NCBI GenBank assembly: GCA_003285105.1
Contig: CP030158.1
Location: forward strand, 787,447 to 851,446
DNA from: Roseithermus sacchariphilus
GTDB taxonomy: Bacteria; Bacteroidota; Rhodothermia; Rhodothermales; MEBIC09517
DNA length: 64,000 nucleotides
Direction: 5' to 3'
Shown: positions 25,153 through 34,466 of the stretch, one piece after another
Numbering within the stretch: position 1 is the first letter of the stretch
Layout of the letters: every line of letters starts with the position of its first letter
Notes under the pieces: generated by a model
What the model was told of the DNA's origin: nothing
Databases searched by the model: none
The model's input: the letters and a program-made list of their open reading frames with translations, nothing else
Program-made: the position numbers and the translations under genes

Positions 25153-27954
25153 ATGCTGCCGCGCTTCCTCGCGCTCCTGGGCCTCTGGGGCCTCCTCGCC
25201 GGCCCGGCGGCCGGCCCGGCGGCCCACCCGGCGCTGGCCCAGGAGCACACCCCGGCCCCTCCCACCTACACCCTCCTGCTCCGCGGCGTCCCGCTGAGCG
25301 AGGCCCTGGACCACCTCGTCCGCACCACGCGGATCGACCTGGTCTACACCACGGACCTGATCGCGGGCAAGGTGGTCTATTGCACCCGGCGGCAGGCTCC
25401 CGCGGAGGAACTGCTCCGGTGCGTCCTGCACGGGACAGGGCTGGATTACGTGCGCTCGTCCTCCGGCGCCTACGTCCTCCTGCGGACCCTGGAGCAACCA
25501 CCGCTGCGCGGGGCCCTGGCCGGGAGCGTCATCGACGGTGAAACGGGCGAGCCGCTGCCCTACGCCAACGTCCTGCTGGCCGATGCCGCCGCCGGCACGA
25601 CGACCAACGAAGCCGGCCTGTTCAGCATCGCCAACCTGCTCTCCGGCCCGCACCGCGTCGTCGTGTCGTACCTGGGCTACGGCACGGCGGTCGACAGCGT
25701 GTGGATCGAGCCGGGGCAGGCGCAGCGGCTGCGCGTGGCCCTCCGGCCGCAACACATCGTCATCGAGCCGCTCGTGGTGGACGGCCTGGCACAGCAGGTG
25801 CCCTCGGGCCGGCTGGGGCGGGGGGAGGTCGACGGCGAGGCGCTGCGGCGCCCCCGCCTGGCCGGCACGCCAGACGTCGCGCTGAGTGCCGGTCGCCTGC
25901 CCGGCCTCTCGGTGCAACAGCCGCTGGCCGACCTGCACATCCAGGGCAGCGGCACCGGCGAACACCTGACGTTGCTGGACGGGACTCCGGTGCGCAACCC
26001 CGTCAGCCTCGGCCGTCACCTGGGCGCTTTCAGCCCCCTGGCGCTGCGGCGCATCACGGTCCACAAGGCCGGCTTCGATGCGGCCCGGGGCAGCCACCTG
26101 GCCGGCGTCATCCACGCCTCGCACGACCTCGACGGCCCGCACACGCCGGGGCTGGCGCTGAGCCTGGACCCGGTCAGCCTCAACGGTCGCGTCCAGCATC
26201 GCTGGTCCTGGCGCGACGGCGGCCGTGCCGCCATCCTGGCCGCCCTGCGCACCAGCGTCTGGGAGGTCTACCGCGACCCCGGCGTGCAGGCGCTGCTGGA
26301 AAGCTGGAACACGCTCGACCCGGTGGTGGGCTCGCTGTGGCTGGGCGATCCCGTCAGCCAGCACTCGCTGACCCTCTACCGCCAGACCCCACGCGTCGCC
26401 TTCTCCGACGCCCACCTCGCGCTCCGCCTGCACCTGGACCCCTTCCGCATCCTGACCGCCTCGGCCTACCGCGGCCGTAACCACCTCGCCGCCGAGCAGA
26501 CGGCCCTCAACGCCGACGACGCCGGAGGCGAGGACCAGTTGATCCTGACGGACGACGCCTATGACTGGCTGAACTGGGCCGGTCACGTGGGCTTCAGTCG
26601 CCTCCTCGGCCCCCGCTCCATCGTCACGCTGACGGTCCGCGGCAGCCGGCACACGTCGCAGTATGCCTACCATGCCCTGCGCCACACCGGCCCCGGCCTC
26701 GACGACCCCGCGCAACGCCGGGCGCTCGAGGCCGCGCTCCGCCCGACGCTGGACACGGCCCCGGGCGCCCGTGAGCACAACGCCATCAGCGAAGCATCCC
26801 TCGAGGCCACGCTGAACCACAGCCGCTCGCCCCGGCACCACCTCGACATCGGCCTGCGGCTGGACCTCGCCGCGAGCGCCTTCGAGCTGGGCAACGCCTT
26901 CGTGGCGCCGTTCTCGTACGAGGCCACCGCGCTGCATCTGGCCGGATACGGCCAGGGGACGATCGGGCTGGGCGAGGGGACGGCGCTGGAACCGGGCCTG
27001 CGGCTGACGTGGGTCCCCGCCCGCCGCAGCGTCTATGCCGAACCCCGGCTGGCCCTCCGCCACGACCGCCCCTGGCGCGCCGACGGGAGCCTGGCCCTGC
27101 GCGTCTCGGGCGGGCTGTACCGGCAGTTCATCAACCAGTTCGAGCTCAGCAGCGTGGGCGCCACGGCCATCGTGCCGTCGGTGCGGTTCTGGCTGCCGGT
27201 GGACCGGGCGCTGGCGCCGCCGCGCGCGCTGCACCTGGCCACCGAGGCCCGCCTCGCCCCCGGCCCCCGCTGGGCCCTCACCCTGGAGGCGTACGCCAAG
27301 TCCCAGCCGCGCCTGCTCGGCCTCGACTACCCGACGCTCCTGCAGACCCACCCGGCCCGGCGCCCGACCCCGCCGGCGGTGCCGCTGCCCCCGGACGCGT
27401 TCATCCATGCCCTGCGCGGCCGGGCCTACGGCGCCGGCCTCCGCCTCCACCACGCCGGCCCCCGGCTGACGCCCACCCTCACCTACAGCTTCAGCCACGC
27501 CGAACGGCGCTACCCCGGCCGCTTCCACGAGCAGTACCGCATGGTGCCCTGGAACGAACCGCACCGCCTCACCCTGGACGTCGACCTCCACCCGACCCGG
27601 ACGCTGACGCTGACGGCTACCTGGACGGGCATCTGGGGACGCCGCTGGGGCCTCCGGCAGATGTACTACGACTACCTGCTCTACTCCGACCGCATCGCCT
27701 CCTTCACGCCGTTCTACCCCGACAACCCGGACCGCCAGCCCCTCCCCGCGGCCCATCACCTCGACCTCGGCGTGACCTTCGCGCAGACGGGCCGGCTCGG
27801 CACGGTGCAGGTCCGCACCTTCGTGATGAACGCGCTGGACTACGCCAACGTCTTCGACCGCAGCCTGGAGCCCACGGACGATGGCACCTTCCGCGCCATC
27901 GACCGCCTGATGCCGGGCCGGCACCTGGCCTTCTCCCTCCGCCTGGAACGCTGA
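25153..27954 (+). CDS. TonB-dependent receptor with STN signalling domain
   Basis: 933 residues. Signal peptide (LLGLWGLLAGPAAGPAAHPALAQ), a secretin/TonB short N-terminal (STN) domain (~residues 38-110: YTLLLRGVPLSEALDHLVRT), a carboxypeptidase-regulatory-like sandwich (~118-200: GSVIDGETGEPLPYANVLL), a plug-like region (~205-310: LSAGRLPGLSVQQPLADLHI, LLDGTPVRN) and a barrel ending in RHLAFSLRLER. The STN domain is the part that signals to FecR. Start ATG 25153 gives the signal peptide and lies 5 bp after fecR, so sigma, anti-sigma and receptor form one operon. Ligand unknown; it need not be iron. Confidence 0.9.
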   Translation: MLPRFLALLGLWGLLAGPAAGPAAHPALAQEHTPAPPTYTLLLRGVPLSEALDHLVRTTRIDLVYTTDLIAGKVVYCTRRQAPAEELLRCVLHGTGLDYVRSSSGAYVLLRTLEQPPLRGALAGSVIDGETGEPLPYANVLLADAAAGTTTNEAGLFSIANLLSGPHRVVVSYLGYGTAVDSVWIEPGQAQRLRVALRPQHIVIEPLVVDGLAQQVPSGRLGRGEVDGEALRRPRLAGTPDVALSAGRLPGLSVQQPLADLHIQGSGTGEHLTLLDGTPVRNPVSLGRHLGAFSPLALRRITVHKAGFDAARGSHLAGVIHASHDLDGPHTPGLALSLDPVSLNGRVQHRWSWRDGGRAAILAALRTSVWEVYRDPGVQALLESWNTLDPVVGSLWLGDPVSQHSLTLYRQTPRVAFSDAHLALRLHLDPFRILTASAYRGRNHLAAEQTALNADDAGGEDQLILTDDAYDWLNWAGHVGFSRLLGPRSIVTLTVRGSRHTSQYAYHALRHTGPGLDDPAQRRALEAALRPTLDTAPGAREHNAISEASLEATLNHSRSPRHHLDIGLRLDLAASAFELGNAFVAPFSYEATALHLAGYGQGTIGLGEGTALEPGLRLTWVPARRSVYAEPRLALRHDRPWRADGSLALRVSGGLYRQFINQFELSSVGATAIVPSVRFWLPVDRALAPPRALHLATEARLAPGPRWALTLEAYAKSQPRLLGLDYPTLLQTHPARRPTPPAVPLPPDAFIHALRGRAYGAGLRLHHAGPRLTPTLTYSFSHAERRYPGRFHEQYRMVPWNEPHRLTLDVDLHPTRTLTLTATWTGIWGRRWGLRQMYYDYLLYSDRIASFTPFYPDNPDRQPLPAAHHLDLGVTFAQTGRLGTVQVRTFVMNALDYANVFDRSLEPTDDGTFRAIDRLMPGRHLAFSLRLER

Positions 27955-27956
27955 AC

Positions 27957-27985
27957 GGCCCGGCACTCGAACCAGTGCACGGGCC
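27957..27985. terminator. GC-rich hairpin after the FecI/FecR/TonB operon
   Basis: GGCCCGGCAC and GTGCACGGGCC pair as a 10-bp stem with one bulge and an 8-base loop, 2 bp after the receptor stop. There is no T tract, so it may stop transcription poorly or need Rho. Confidence 0.45.
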
Positions 27986-28038
27986 TCCGGGTAGCAGATA
28001 GCCCGCCTCGATCTGCACATCCACCACCCCGGACACCC

Positions 28039-28935
28039 ATGACATTGCCCTCTTCCGATCCTGCCTTTTACACCGTCATCCAGGGCGAACGCGTCCCTTC
28101 GCTCGGGCTCGGGACGTGGCAGTTGCGGGGCGCCGCGTGCCGGCAGGCCGTCGAGCATGCGCTGGACCTCGGCTACCGCCACCTCGACACCGCGCAGATG
28201 TACGAGAACGAAGACGCCGTCGGGCAGGGGCTGGCCCACGCGCCCGTCGATCGGGACGCGGTGTTTCTGACGACGAAGATCTGGCATGACAGCCTGGCCC
28301 CGGCCGACGTGCGCCGCACCACCGAGGCCAGCCTCCGTCGGCTCGGCACCGACTACGTGGACCTGCTCCTGATCCACTGGCCGAACCCGCACATTCCGCT
28401 GGAGCAGACGCTGGACGCCATGCTGGCGCTGCAGGCCGAGGGCAAGACGCGCCACATCGGCGTGAGCAACTTCCCGCCCTCGCTCCTGCAGCGGGCGCTG
28501 GCGCACACCCCGCTCTTTGGCATCCAGGTCGAGTATCACCCCTACCTCGGCCAGCACCGGCTGCTCCGGCTGGCGCTGGCGCACGACCTCATGCTCACGG
28601 CCTACTCGCCCATCGCCAAGGCCCGGGTGCTGGAGGACCCGGTGCTGCAGGAGATCGCCGAGACGCACGGCAAGACGCCCATCCAGGTGACGCTGCGCTG
28701 GCTGATCCAGCAGCGGCCGGTCACGGCCATCCCGCGCAGCGCCCGTCCGTCGCACCGGGCGGCCAACCTGGACGTCTTCGACTTCGCGCTGAGTGCCGAG
28801 GAGATGCGCCGCATCGCCCGCCTGGATCGCGGCCTGCGGCTGGTCGACCCCGACTTCGCTCCGGACTGGGAGCGCGAGGACGAGCCGGCGGACGAGCCGG
28901 CGGAGGCGGTGCTCGAGGCCGCCATCGGGTCGTAA
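28039..28935 (+). CDS. Aldo/keto reductase (2,5-diketo-gluconate reductase-like)
   Basis: 298 residues, single TIM-barrel domain that reduces aldehydes or ketones with NADPH. Catalytic tetrad visible: Asp in GYRHLDTAQMYENE, Tyr in the same motif, Lys in LTTKIW and His in LLLIHWPNP. Cofactor-binding segments IPRSARPSHRAANLDVFDF near residues 235-255 match the AKR pattern. Closest by motif to DkgA/DkgB-type reductases of small ketones. The C-terminus is acidic (EREDEPADEPAEAV). It is followed by the deacylase gene with a 25-bp gap. Confidence 0.9.
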   Translation: MTLPSSDPAFYTVIQGERVPSLGLGTWQLRGAACRQAVEHALDLGYRHLDTAQMYENEDAVGQGLAHAPVDRDAVFLTTKIWHDSLAPADVRRTTEASLRRLGTDYVDLLLIHWPNPHIPLEQTLDAMLALQAEGKTRHIGVSNFPPSLLQRALAHTPLFGIQVEYHPYLGQHRLLRLALAHDLMLTAYSPIAKARVLEDPVLQEIAETHGKTPIQVTLRWLIQQRPVTAIPRSARPSHRAANLDVFDFALSAEEMRRIARLDRGLRLVDPDFAPDWEREDEPADEPAEAVLEAAIGS

Positions 28936-28960
28936 TCCCTCGTTCGATCCGGGGTGGATC

Positions 28961-30697
28961 ATGCTGCGTCGCGTGCTCGCCGGGCTGGCCTTCGCGCTCG
29001 GGGCCATGGGCGCCTCAGGGCAGTCGCCCCCGCCGCCGTTCGACCTGTTGCTCACCGGCGGGCTCGTCATCGACGGATCCGGGGCGCTCGGCGTGGTGGC
29101 GGACGTCGGCATACGCGATGGGGCGATCGTGGCGGTGGGGCCGCCGGCCGGGGCATCGGCCCTCCGGGTGATCGACGTCCGCGGCCGGATCGTGGCGCCG
29201 GGGTTCATCGACCTGCATTCCCACGCCGACGATGTCGCGCCGGGCGCCGGGCTGCGCCACGCGGACCCGCGCCGCCGCGCCGCGCCGAACCTCGTCATGC
29301 AGGGCATCACGACGGTCGTCGTCAACCAGGACGGGCGCTCGCCCTGGCCCATCGCCCGCCAGCGGAGGCAGATGGAACAGGGCGGCATCGGCCCGAACGC
29401 CGTGCTGCTGGCCGGCCACGGCACGATCCGACGGCTCGTGATGGGAGCGGACGTGCGCCGCCCCGCGACGCCGGAGGAGATCACGGCGATGGTCCGGCTC
29501 GTCCGACAGGCCATGGCCGAGGGCGCCGCCGGGCTCTCGGCCGGGCTGGAATACGACCCGGGGCGCTGGAGCACCACCGACGAGCTGGTGGCGCTGGTCG
29601 CCGCGCTCGCGCCCCGCGGCGGGGTCTACATCGCCCACCAGCGCAGCGAAGGCACCGACCCGATGTGGTTCTGGCCGTCCCAGGATACCGCCGGCGCGCC
29701 GACGCTCCTCGACGCGGTGCGCGAGACCATCGCCATCGGCGAGCGAACGGGCGTTCCCGTCGTCGCCTCGCACCTCAAGGCCCGGGGAACGGACGCCCGC
29801 GGGATGGGCCGGGCCGCCATCGACCTCATCGAGCAGGCCCGCGCACGAGGCGTCCCGATCTGGGGAGATCAGTACCCCTACACCACCAGCGGCACCGACG
29901 GCCACACCGTGCTCCTGCCGGACTGGGTGCTGGACGCGACGCCCGGAACACCCCACCCGACCGGCCGGCCCCCGGCCGACTATGCCGCCCGGCTTCGCGC
30001 CGCGCTGGCGCATCCGGCGACGGCCGCCCACCTCCGGCAGGACACCGCCCACGAGATCCGGCGCCGGGGCGGTGCCGGGCGGATCGTGGTGCTGGAGCAT
30101 CCCCGCCCGGATGTGGTGGGGCGCACCCTGGCCGACCTGGCGGCCGCCCGCGGGATCTCGCCGGTCGACATGGCCTTCGCCCTGCAAATCGAGGGCGACC
30201 CTGCCCGGCGGGGCGGTGGGCGGCTCCGGGGCTTTTCGATGGACGAGGCGGACGTGGCCGCCCTCGCTGCCCGGCCCTGGATCGCCACCGCCACCGACGG
30301 CGGCATCGCCCTGCCCGACGATCCCCCGGTGCATCCCCGCCTCTATGGCGCCTTCCCCCGAAAGATCGCCCGCTATGCCCGCGACCAGGGCCTTCTTTCC
30401 GTGCCGGCGGCCATCCGCGCGGCCACCGCGCTGCCCGCACAGATCCTCGGGCTTCGAGACCGCGGCCTCGTCCGCGAGGGCTACCGGGCCGACCTCGTCG
30501 TGCTCGACCTCGACCGTCTGGCGGACCGGGCCACCGTCTTTGCGCCCCACCGGTACGCCGCCGGCATCGACTACGTCTTCGTCGAAGGCACGGCCGTGGT
30601 CGAGCAGGGTGTGCCGACGTATGCCCGGCCCGGCCGGGTGCTGGTGCCGGCCGGACGACCGCCCCCGGCAGACCTCGACGCCGGCGACGACCGATGA
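28961..30697 (+). CDS. N-acyl-D-amino-acid deacylase family amidohydrolase, exported
   Basis: 578 residues. Signal peptide (VLAGLAFALGAMGASGQ), then an amidohydrolase of the D-aminoacylase group: PFDLLLTGGLVIDGSGALGV at the N-terminal composite domain, metal-binding HSH in GFIDLHSHADD, a central TIM barrel (GAAGLSAGLEYDPGRW, VVASHLKARGTDARGMG, IWGDQYPYTTSGTDGH) and C-terminal TDGGIA and GYRADLVVLDLDRL. These enzymes remove N-acyl groups from D-amino acids or related amides using zinc. Start 28961 chosen to include the signal peptide. Confidence 0.87.
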   Translation: MLRRVLAGLAFALGAMGASGQSPPPPFDLLLTGGLVIDGSGALGVVADVGIRDGAIVAVGPPAGASALRVIDVRGRIVAPGFIDLHSHADDVAPGAGLRHADPRRRAAPNLVMQGITTVVVNQDGRSPWPIARQRRQMEQGGIGPNAVLLAGHGTIRRLVMGADVRRPATPEEITAMVRLVRQAMAEGAAGLSAGLEYDPGRWSTTDELVALVAALAPRGGVYIAHQRSEGTDPMWFWPSQDTAGAPTLLDAVRETIAIGERTGVPVVASHLKARGTDARGMGRAAIDLIEQARARGVPIWGDQYPYTTSGTDGHTVLLPDWVLDATPGTPHPTGRPPADYAARLRAALAHPATAAHLRQDTAHEIRRRGGAGRIVVLEHPRPDVVGRTLADLAAARGISPVDMAFALQIEGDPARRGGGRLRGFSMDEADVAALAARPWIATATDGGIALPDDPPVHPRLYGAFPRKIARYARDQGLLSVPAAIRAATALPAQILGLRDRGLVREGYRADLVVLDLDRLADRATVFAPHRYAAGIDYVFVEGTAVVEQGVPTYARPGRVLVPAGRPPPADLDAGDDR

Positions 30698-30806
30698 GAC
30701 ACGGGCACCGGGCAAAAGCCGGCCCCTTGCCCGGCTTGCATCACGGCGATGAAAGGCGGTATTTCCAGAGATCGTCTGCTCGGTCCACCTCCCTCCTCTG
30801 CCCGCC

Positions 30807-32090
30807 ATGCATCGCCGTGCCTTCCTGAAGACCTCCGCTGCCGGACTGGCCTACGCCGCCGTGCCGATCCTGCCCCGCCGTCGCCGCGCGCGCTACCGCA
30901 CCGCCCTGATCGGCACCGGCTGGTGGGGGATGAACATCCTGCGCGAAGCCATGGCCGCCGGGCAGAGCGAGGTCGTCGGGCTGTGCGACGTGGACCGGCG
31001 CCACCTGGGCGGCGCCTACGCCGAGGTCGAGCGCCTCTCGGGCGATCGGCCAAAGCGCTACACGGACTACCGGGAGCTCATCGCCGAGACGCGCCCCGAG
31101 ATCGCCATCGTCGCCACGCCGGATCACTGGCACGCGCTCTGCGCCATCGCTGCCATCGAGGCCGGCGCCCACGTCTACATCGAGAAGCCCATCAGCCACA
31201 CCATCGACGAAGGCAAGGCCATCGTGCGGGCGGCCCGGGCGCACGAGCGAACCGTGCAGGTGGGCACGCACCGGCGCGTCTCGCCGCACAACATCTCGGG
31301 CATGCAGTTCCTGAAGTCCGGCAAGGTGGGCGACATCGGCATGGTGCGTATGTTCGTCCACTACGGCGGCGGCCCCGGCGAGGTCACGCCCGACGAAGAG
31401 CCGCCGCCGGAGCTGGACTGGGACATGTGGCTCGGCCCGGCCCCCTACCGGCCTTTCAACCCGCGCATCCACCCGCGGGGCTTCCGCCAGTTCCTCGACT
31501 ACGCCAACGGCCAGCTCGGCGACTGGGGCATCCACTGGCTCGACCAGCTCCTCTGGTGGTCCGAAGAGCCCTGGCCCCGGCACGTCTACTCGACCGGCGG
31601 CCGCTTCATCCGCGAGGACAACACGACGGCCCCGGACACGCAGGTGGTGACCTACGCGTTCGAGTCGTTCTCCGCCGTCTGGGAGCACCGCCTCTATGCC
31701 GCCAACAACGCCGAGCACCACAACATCGGCTGCTATTTCTACGGAACCGAAGGCACCTTCCACATGGGCTGGCAGGACGGCTGGACGTTCTATCCCACCC
31801 GCAAGAGCCAGCCGATCATCCACGAAGACCCGCAGCTCCACCAACCCGACGACCAGAACATCCGGGAGCTCTGGGCCGACTTCCTGGACGCCATCGAGAC
31901 GGGCCGCCGCCCCGTGTGCGACATCGAGATCGGCTACCGGGCGACGAACATGAGTCTGCTCGGGATGCTCTCCTGGAAGCTCGGCCGCAGCGTCGAGTGG
32001 GACGGCGAGCGCGGCGTCATCGTCGGCGACGAGGAGGCCAACCGGCTCCTCCGCCGCCCCTACCGCACCCCCTGGGTGTATCCAGAGTAG
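30807..32090 (+). CDS. Gfo/Idh/MocA family oxidoreductase with Tat signal
   Basis: 427 residues. The N-terminus MHRRAFLKTSAAGLAYAAVP is a twin-arginine signal, so the protein is exported folded with its cofactor. The Rossmann fold (residues ~30-150) shows RTALIGTGWWGMNILREA, CDVDRRHLG, IAIVATPDHWHALCAIAAI and the EKPISHTIDEGKAIVRAA motif with catalytic Lys. The C-terminal alpha/beta domain has QVGTHRRVSPHN, GDWGIHWLDQLLWW and a C-terminal RPVCDIEIGYRATNMSLLGMLSWKLGR typical of family members with Tat signals in this phylum. Substrate (sugar or inositol derivative) not determined. Confidence 0.9.
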   Translation: MHRRAFLKTSAAGLAYAAVPILPRRRRARYRTALIGTGWWGMNILREAMAAGQSEVVGLCDVDRRHLGGAYAEVERLSGDRPKRYTDYRELIAETRPEIAIVATPDHWHALCAIAAIEAGAHVYIEKPISHTIDEGKAIVRAARAHERTVQVGTHRRVSPHNISGMQFLKSGKVGDIGMVRMFVHYGGGPGEVTPDEEPPPELDWDMWLGPAPYRPFNPRIHPRGFRQFLDYANGQLGDWGIHWLDQLLWWSEEPWPRHVYSTGGRFIREDNTTAPDTQVVTYAFESFSAVWEHRLYAANNAEHHNIGCYFYGTEGTFHMGWQDGWTFYPTRKSQPIIHEDPQLHQPDDQNIRELWADFLDAIETGRRPVCDIEIGYRATNMSLLGMLSWKLGRSVEWDGERGVIVGDEEANRLLRRPYRTPWVYPE

Positions 32091-32252
32091 CGATCGGCTT
32101 TCAGCGGTCAGCTTTAAGCCGTTCAGCGATCAGGCGTGACACGATGGTGCTCGCCGCGTAGCTTTGGCTGACCGCTGACCGCTGACGGCTGACCGCTGAC
32201 GGCTGACCGCTGACGGCTGACGGCTGACGGCTGACCGCTGACGGCTGACCGC
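32091..32252. repeat. Inverted 7-bp repeat module between Gfo/Idh and DUF294 genes
   Basis: It begins at the stop codon of the preceding gene. A short left arm (CAGCGGTCAGC words, 32103-32135) and a long right arm (32166-32252, about twelve GCTGACC/GCTGACG words) have opposite orientation around a ~30-bp core. Confidence 0.8.
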
Positions 32253-32288
32253 TCTCCATTGCACACAGCAGGAAAACAGGAAAAGGGG

Positions 32289-34214
32289 ATGACCGCCTCC
32301 CGCATCGTCGACCGGATCCGGGATCTCTTGCAGATCACCGAGCCCTTCAACCGCCTCCCCGAGTCCGAACGGGAGGCGCTGCTGGCCGACGTGTCCGTGG
32401 AGTATTTTGGACCGGATGAGGTCATCCTGGAGCAGGGTACGACGCGCGTCAAGGGCCTCTACATCGTCGAGTCGGGGCTGGTCCGGCTGCGGGACGTCGT
32501 GCAGCAGCGGCTCATCAGCAAGTGCACCGAGGGTCAGACCTTCGGGTCGTTCGGGCTGCTCAAGAGCCAGGGCGTGGCGGTCTACGAAGCCACCGCGCTG
32601 GAGCCGACCGTCTGCATCGTGCTCAGCGCCCGGCGCTTCCTGGAGCTGTACAAGACGAACGAGGAGGTGGCGGCGTACTTCGATCAGGACGTCAACCAGT
32701 ACGTGCTGCGCCTGGGGACGGACGTGGACGTTCCCGGTGCGCATCTGCTCTTCGGGCAGCGCCTGGGGCGCCTGCCGTTGCGTCGGCCGCCGGTGTGTGC
32801 GCCGGAGACGCCCGCCTGCGAGGCGGCCCGGCAGATCGACCAGGCCGGCGGCGGCCCCCTCGTCGTCATGGACGAGGGCCGGCCCATCGGGATACTCACC
32901 GATGCCGACCTGCGGAGCCGGCTGGTAGCGGCCGGCCGGCCGCTGGAGACGCCGGTTCAGGCGCTGATGACGACCCCCGCCGTGACGCTCTCGGATCAGG
33001 CCTCGCTCTTCGAGGCCATGATGGCGATGCTCGATCGGCGCACGGACGCGCTCGTCGTGGTGCCCGCCGAGGGGGCGACGTCCGGCGAGGCCGTCCGCCT
33101 GCTGACCGACCGGGACGTGGCCCACTTCCGCGGGCAGGACCCCATGGCCACCGTGCAGCGCATCGACAGCGTAGGCGCGGTCTCGGATCTCGTCAACATC
33201 CGCCGCGAGGTGAGCCTGCTGCTGGCGCGGCTGTACCGGCAGGAGGTGCCGCCGGAGTTGCTGGGGCGGTTCCTGGCCGCGCTCTACGATCGCATCTCGG
33301 TGCGGGTGCTGCACCTGGTCGAGCAGGCGCTGGCGAGCCAGAGCCCGGCTCCGCCGCCGGACGTCCCGTGGGTGTGGCTGCGCCTCGGCAGCAGCGGGCG
33401 GCAGGAGATGGCGCTGACCTCCCGGCAACACAACGCCGTGCTGTACGTCGCCCCGGCAGAGGCCGAGGCGGCCCGGCACGCGGCGGACTGGTTCGCCCGC
33501 CTGGCCGAGGACGTCAACCGGGCCCTCGAGGCCTGCGGCTTCGCCCCGAGCCCCATCACCGCCCGGGAATCGGCCTGGCGCCTCTCCCTCCGCGCGTGGA
33601 AGCGACAGGTGCGCTCGTGGATCTTCGAGGCCGATGCCGCGGCCCTCCAGGACGTCCTGCCCTTCTTCGACCTCCGCGGCATCTACGGCGATCTCGCGCT
33701 GGTGGACGAGCTGAAGGCCGACATCGTCGACGCGCTCAACGTGCAGATGCTCGACCGGGAGCGCCACCTGCCGGCGCGGCTGGCCGATGCTGCCGCCGAG
33801 CGCCGCGGTTCGGCCTCGTTGCTGCGGCGGCTCGTGCCCGAGCGCCTCCTCGACAACGGCGCCCCGGTCGACCTGCGGGAGCAGGGCCTCCTGCCCGTCG
33901 TCGACGCCGCTCGCATCCTGGCGCTGGAGGCGCGCTACCTGACTTCCACCAACACGTTCGACCGCCTCCGGCACGTCGCCGCCGCGCTGCCGGAAGAGGC
34001 CCGGACCCTCGACGCAGCGCTGGAAGCCTACCAGAACCTGACCAGCCTGCGCCTGGAGCACCAGCTGCGCGCCGCCGAGGAAGGCGAAGCCCCGACGAAC
34101 CTGCTGGACCCCGCCCAGCTCACCAGGTACCAGCGCACCTTCCTCCGCAACGCCCTCGCCGCCGTCGATGACCTCCAGGACCTGCTCACCCGCCGCTTCA
34201 AGAAAAAGCGGTAG
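32289..34214 (+). CDS. CNMP-CBS-DUF294 nucleotidyltransferase-like signalling protein
   Basis: 641 residues in four parts. Cyclic-nucleotide-binding domain (~15-135: VEYFGPDEVILEQGTTRVKG, LYIVESGLVRLRD), two CBS motifs (~185-305: GRPIGILTDADLRSRLVAAG, PVQALMTTPAVTLSDQASL), DUF294 nucleotidyltransferase-like domain (~340-480: VWLRLGSSGRQEMALTSRQHNAVLYV) and a C-terminal helical DUF294_C domain. In the nucleotidyltransferase domain the usual G-S..R.E motif is GSSGRQEMALTSRQHN, so metal-binding residues look only partly conserved. Such proteins are often encoded next to a DnaQ-like exonuclease and sodium symporter; neither is present here. Start 32289 preferred over 32259 because AGGAAAAGGGG precedes it. 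Confidence 0.85.
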   Translation: MTASRIVDRIRDLLQITEPFNRLPESEREALLADVSVEYFGPDEVILEQGTTRVKGLYIVESGLVRLRDVVQQRLISKCTEGQTFGSFGLLKSQGVAVYEATALEPTVCIVLSARRFLELYKTNEEVAAYFDQDVNQYVLRLGTDVDVPGAHLLFGQRLGRLPLRRPPVCAPETPACEAARQIDQAGGGPLVVMDEGRPIGILTDADLRSRLVAAGRPLETPVQALMTTPAVTLSDQASLFEAMMAMLDRRTDALVVVPAEGATSGEAVRLLTDRDVAHFRGQDPMATVQRIDSVGAVSDLVNIRREVSLLLARLYRQEVPPELLGRFLAALYDRISVRVLHLVEQALASQSPAPPPDVPWVWLRLGSSGRQEMALTSRQHNAVLYVAPAEAEAARHAADWFARLAEDVNRALEACGFAPSPITARESAWRLSLRAWKRQVRSWIFEADAAALQDVLPFFDLRGIYGDLALVDELKADIVDALNVQMLDRERHLPARLADAAAERRGSASLLRRLVPERLLDNGAPVDLREQGLLPVVDAARILALEARYLTSTNTFDRLRHVAAALPEEARTLDAALEAYQNLTSLRLEHQLRAAEEGEAPTNLLDPAQLTRYQRTFLRNALAAVDDLQDLLTRRFKKKR

Positions 34215-34216
34215 CG

Positions 34217-34446
34217 AGCTTTCAGCGATCAGCCGTCAGCTATCAGCCCGTATCCCACAGCCCGGCTCACCGCCGAAAACTACTGACCGCTGAAAGCTGA
34301 CGGCTCGTACGTGTTTTCCTGACAGGCCATCGCGCCTCCTTCCTGACAGGCGGCTGCGCCTGCTCTTGCGTCAGGCTAACCCTGCGTTGCCTATCCTGGC
34401 ATCAGGTCGCGTCAGGGCACGTCCACCTCACCACCTGCGAATGCCT
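34217..34446. repeat. 7-bp repeat module plus ~145-bp leader sequence shared with 40646-40858
   Basis: Starts 3 bp after the DUF294 stop. A short left arm (CAGCGATCAGCCGTCAGC), one degenerate satellite unit, then right arm (GACCGCTGAAAGCTGACGG) and a leader with repeated CCTGACAGGC hairpin words. From about 34247 on, it is nearly identical to 40646-40858. In both places a lipoprotein gene follows, so the shared leader may carry promoter or attenuator signals (inference). Confidence 0.8.
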
Positions 34447-34466
34447 CTATTGACAGGGGGTCTGCG

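Noticed and set aside
25012..29577. 1521-codon minus-strand frame across the TonB receptor and reductase genes
   Set aside because: It spans several well-supported plus-strand genes and reads as low-complexity R/A/G/V-rich sequence.
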